In this document: positions 22,472 to 22,883 of the stretch, one piece after another | Position numbering within the stretch: the stretch's first letter is position 1 | Layout of the letters: every line of letters begins with the position of its first letter | Assembly: GCA_036802945.1 (NCBI GenBank) | Contig: DAIRVG010000094.1 | Coordinates: forward strand, 1 to 22,883 | From: Gp6-AA40 sp036802945 | GTDB lineage: Bacteria > Acidobacteriota > Vicinamibacteria > Vicinamibacterales > UBA2999 | Direction: 5' to 3' | Length of the DNA stretch: 22,883 nucleotides | The notes under the pieces: model-generated | What the model was told of the DNA's origin: nothing | What the model saw: the letters and a program-made list of their open reading frames with translations, nothing else | The model's database searches: none | Translations under genes and position numbers: made by a program

Positions 22472-22604
22472 GGAGGGCTGCGATTATCACGTATTCAGGG
22501 TCTGCCAGCGTGGCCGAAAGCGAGCGGACAATGAACCATCCCGTCTGACGCGCAGGGCTCGCCGCCTTGGATCCCCGAAAAGCAGATTCAGTTAGTCACG
22601 CTCT

Positions 22605-22663
22605 GCCGCTGTGAGCCGCGGCATGTACGGTTTTGCTTCGGACACGCCGCATCTCACAGCGGC
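22605..22663 (-). terminator. Long symmetric hairpin downstream of the partial edge gene
   Basis: GCCGCTGTGAG (22605-22615) and CTCACAGCGGC (22653-22663) are perfect 11-bp complements. A symmetric two-base internal loop and a further 5-bp stem GCGGC (22618-22622) with GCCGC (22646-22650) close a 23-base loop. On the minus strand it begins six bases after the stop of the edge gene. It may terminate or stabilise that transcript, or be a recombination site of another type. No T-tract follows. Confidence 0.5.
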
Positions 22664-22668
22664 CAATG

Positions 22669-22883
22669 TCAGCTGGTCGTCCGCGCATGCTTCGCGACGG
22701 ACCCGAACAGGGCAGCTTTGGTCGTGCCCGGGTGATGCGTCAGCGCCTTGGCGAACTCGTAGGTGAGGACGCTCGAGAAGGGTGCGAAGAGCCACACCGT
22801 GGCGGCCTCAAGAGGAAAGATCGCGTCACCACGCGACCAGGCGGCGATCGTCACCCCCATCATCCCGGACGGCTCGTATCCCC
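22669..22883 (-). CDS. Partial membrane protein, open at the right edge
   Basis: Only the C-terminal part of a minus-strand gene is inside the window; the frame is open to the last base, reading GYEPSGMMGVTIAAWSRGDA then IFPLEAATVWLFAPFSSVLT and a basic tail ending ARTTS. The stretch around GDAIFPLEAATVWLFAPFSSV is hydrophobic and likely spans the membrane. I do not recognise the family. An internal Met pair could serve as a start for a 64-residue protein, but the upstream in-frame residues look coding, so a longer protein is more likely. Confidence 0.55.
   Translation of the reverse strand, partial: GYEPSGMMGVTIAAWSRGDAIFPLEAATVWLFAPFSSVLTYEFAKALTHHPGTTKAALFGSVAKHARTTS

Noticed and set aside
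22641..22700. Repeat-family match ACACGCCGC to TTCGCGAC
   Set aside because: The right half overlaps the coding end of the edge gene and the left half belongs to the perfect hairpin at 22605-22663, which explains it better.

Overview
The window is a high-GC piece of bacterial DNA that reads like an accessory region. It lacks ribosomal RNA, tRNA and core operons. The gene content (a secreted protein family with a GHWEGDTLVV-type core, an S9 peptidase lipoprotein, remnants of CRTAC1-like and TolB-like beta-propeller proteins, many orphan exported proteins) is what I would expect from a soil Acidobacteriota genome, perhaps Vicinamibacteria. That placement is inference; no marker gene is present.

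The dominant structure is a family of dispersed repeats of about 60 bp, nearly all intergenic and all in the same orientation. They start with AACGCCGCACTG or a close variant and end with GCGACTACTC or a close variant. Clear copies lie at 3439, 4954, 7000, 7775, 8738, 9857, 12708, 16110, 17598 and 18599. A related compact hairpin lies at 2471-2516, and weaker candidates lie at 58, 1224, 5781, 20180 and 21018. Each interval carries one gene, or a very small group, of unrelated function. This is the layout of an integron cassette array without its integrase (a CALIN). However, the canonical GTTRRRY box of attC sites is not preserved at the right end, so the sites are either a divergent attC class or belong to another cassette-forming recombination system.

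Left part (1-7061): a 280-aa orphan protein, a VOC-fold protein with a small membrane protein, a C-terminal scrap of a tyrosine recombinase, an aminoglycoside-phosphotransferase-like kinase (minus strand), a secreted 371-aa protein, a LysE/RhtB exporter, an N-terminal scrap of the same type of recombinase, and an SDR oxidoreductase. Middle (7062-12768): a 108-aa orphan, an ICMT-like membrane methyltransferase (minus), an ADP-ribosylglycohydrolase, gene debris (NtrC-type regulator and beta-propeller protein tails), and an S9 prolyl oligopeptidase. Right (12769-22883): a frameshifted ASPIC/UnbV pseudogene, an acyl-CoA-dehydrogenase-fold monooxygenase with a truncated paralog and a divergent AraC/GATase1 regulator, a pentapeptide-repeat protein with a TIR/deoxyribosyltransferase-like C-terminal domain, a lipoprotein, a cytochrome P450, a conserved exported protein, a POT peptide transporter, and a partial membrane protein at the edge.

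The genes do not form one pathway. They look like independently acquired units (resistance-like, detoxification, export, nucleotide or ADP-ribose chemistry) held together by the repeats. Only the monooxygenase-AraC group, and perhaps the VOC plus membrane protein pair, look like local functional units.
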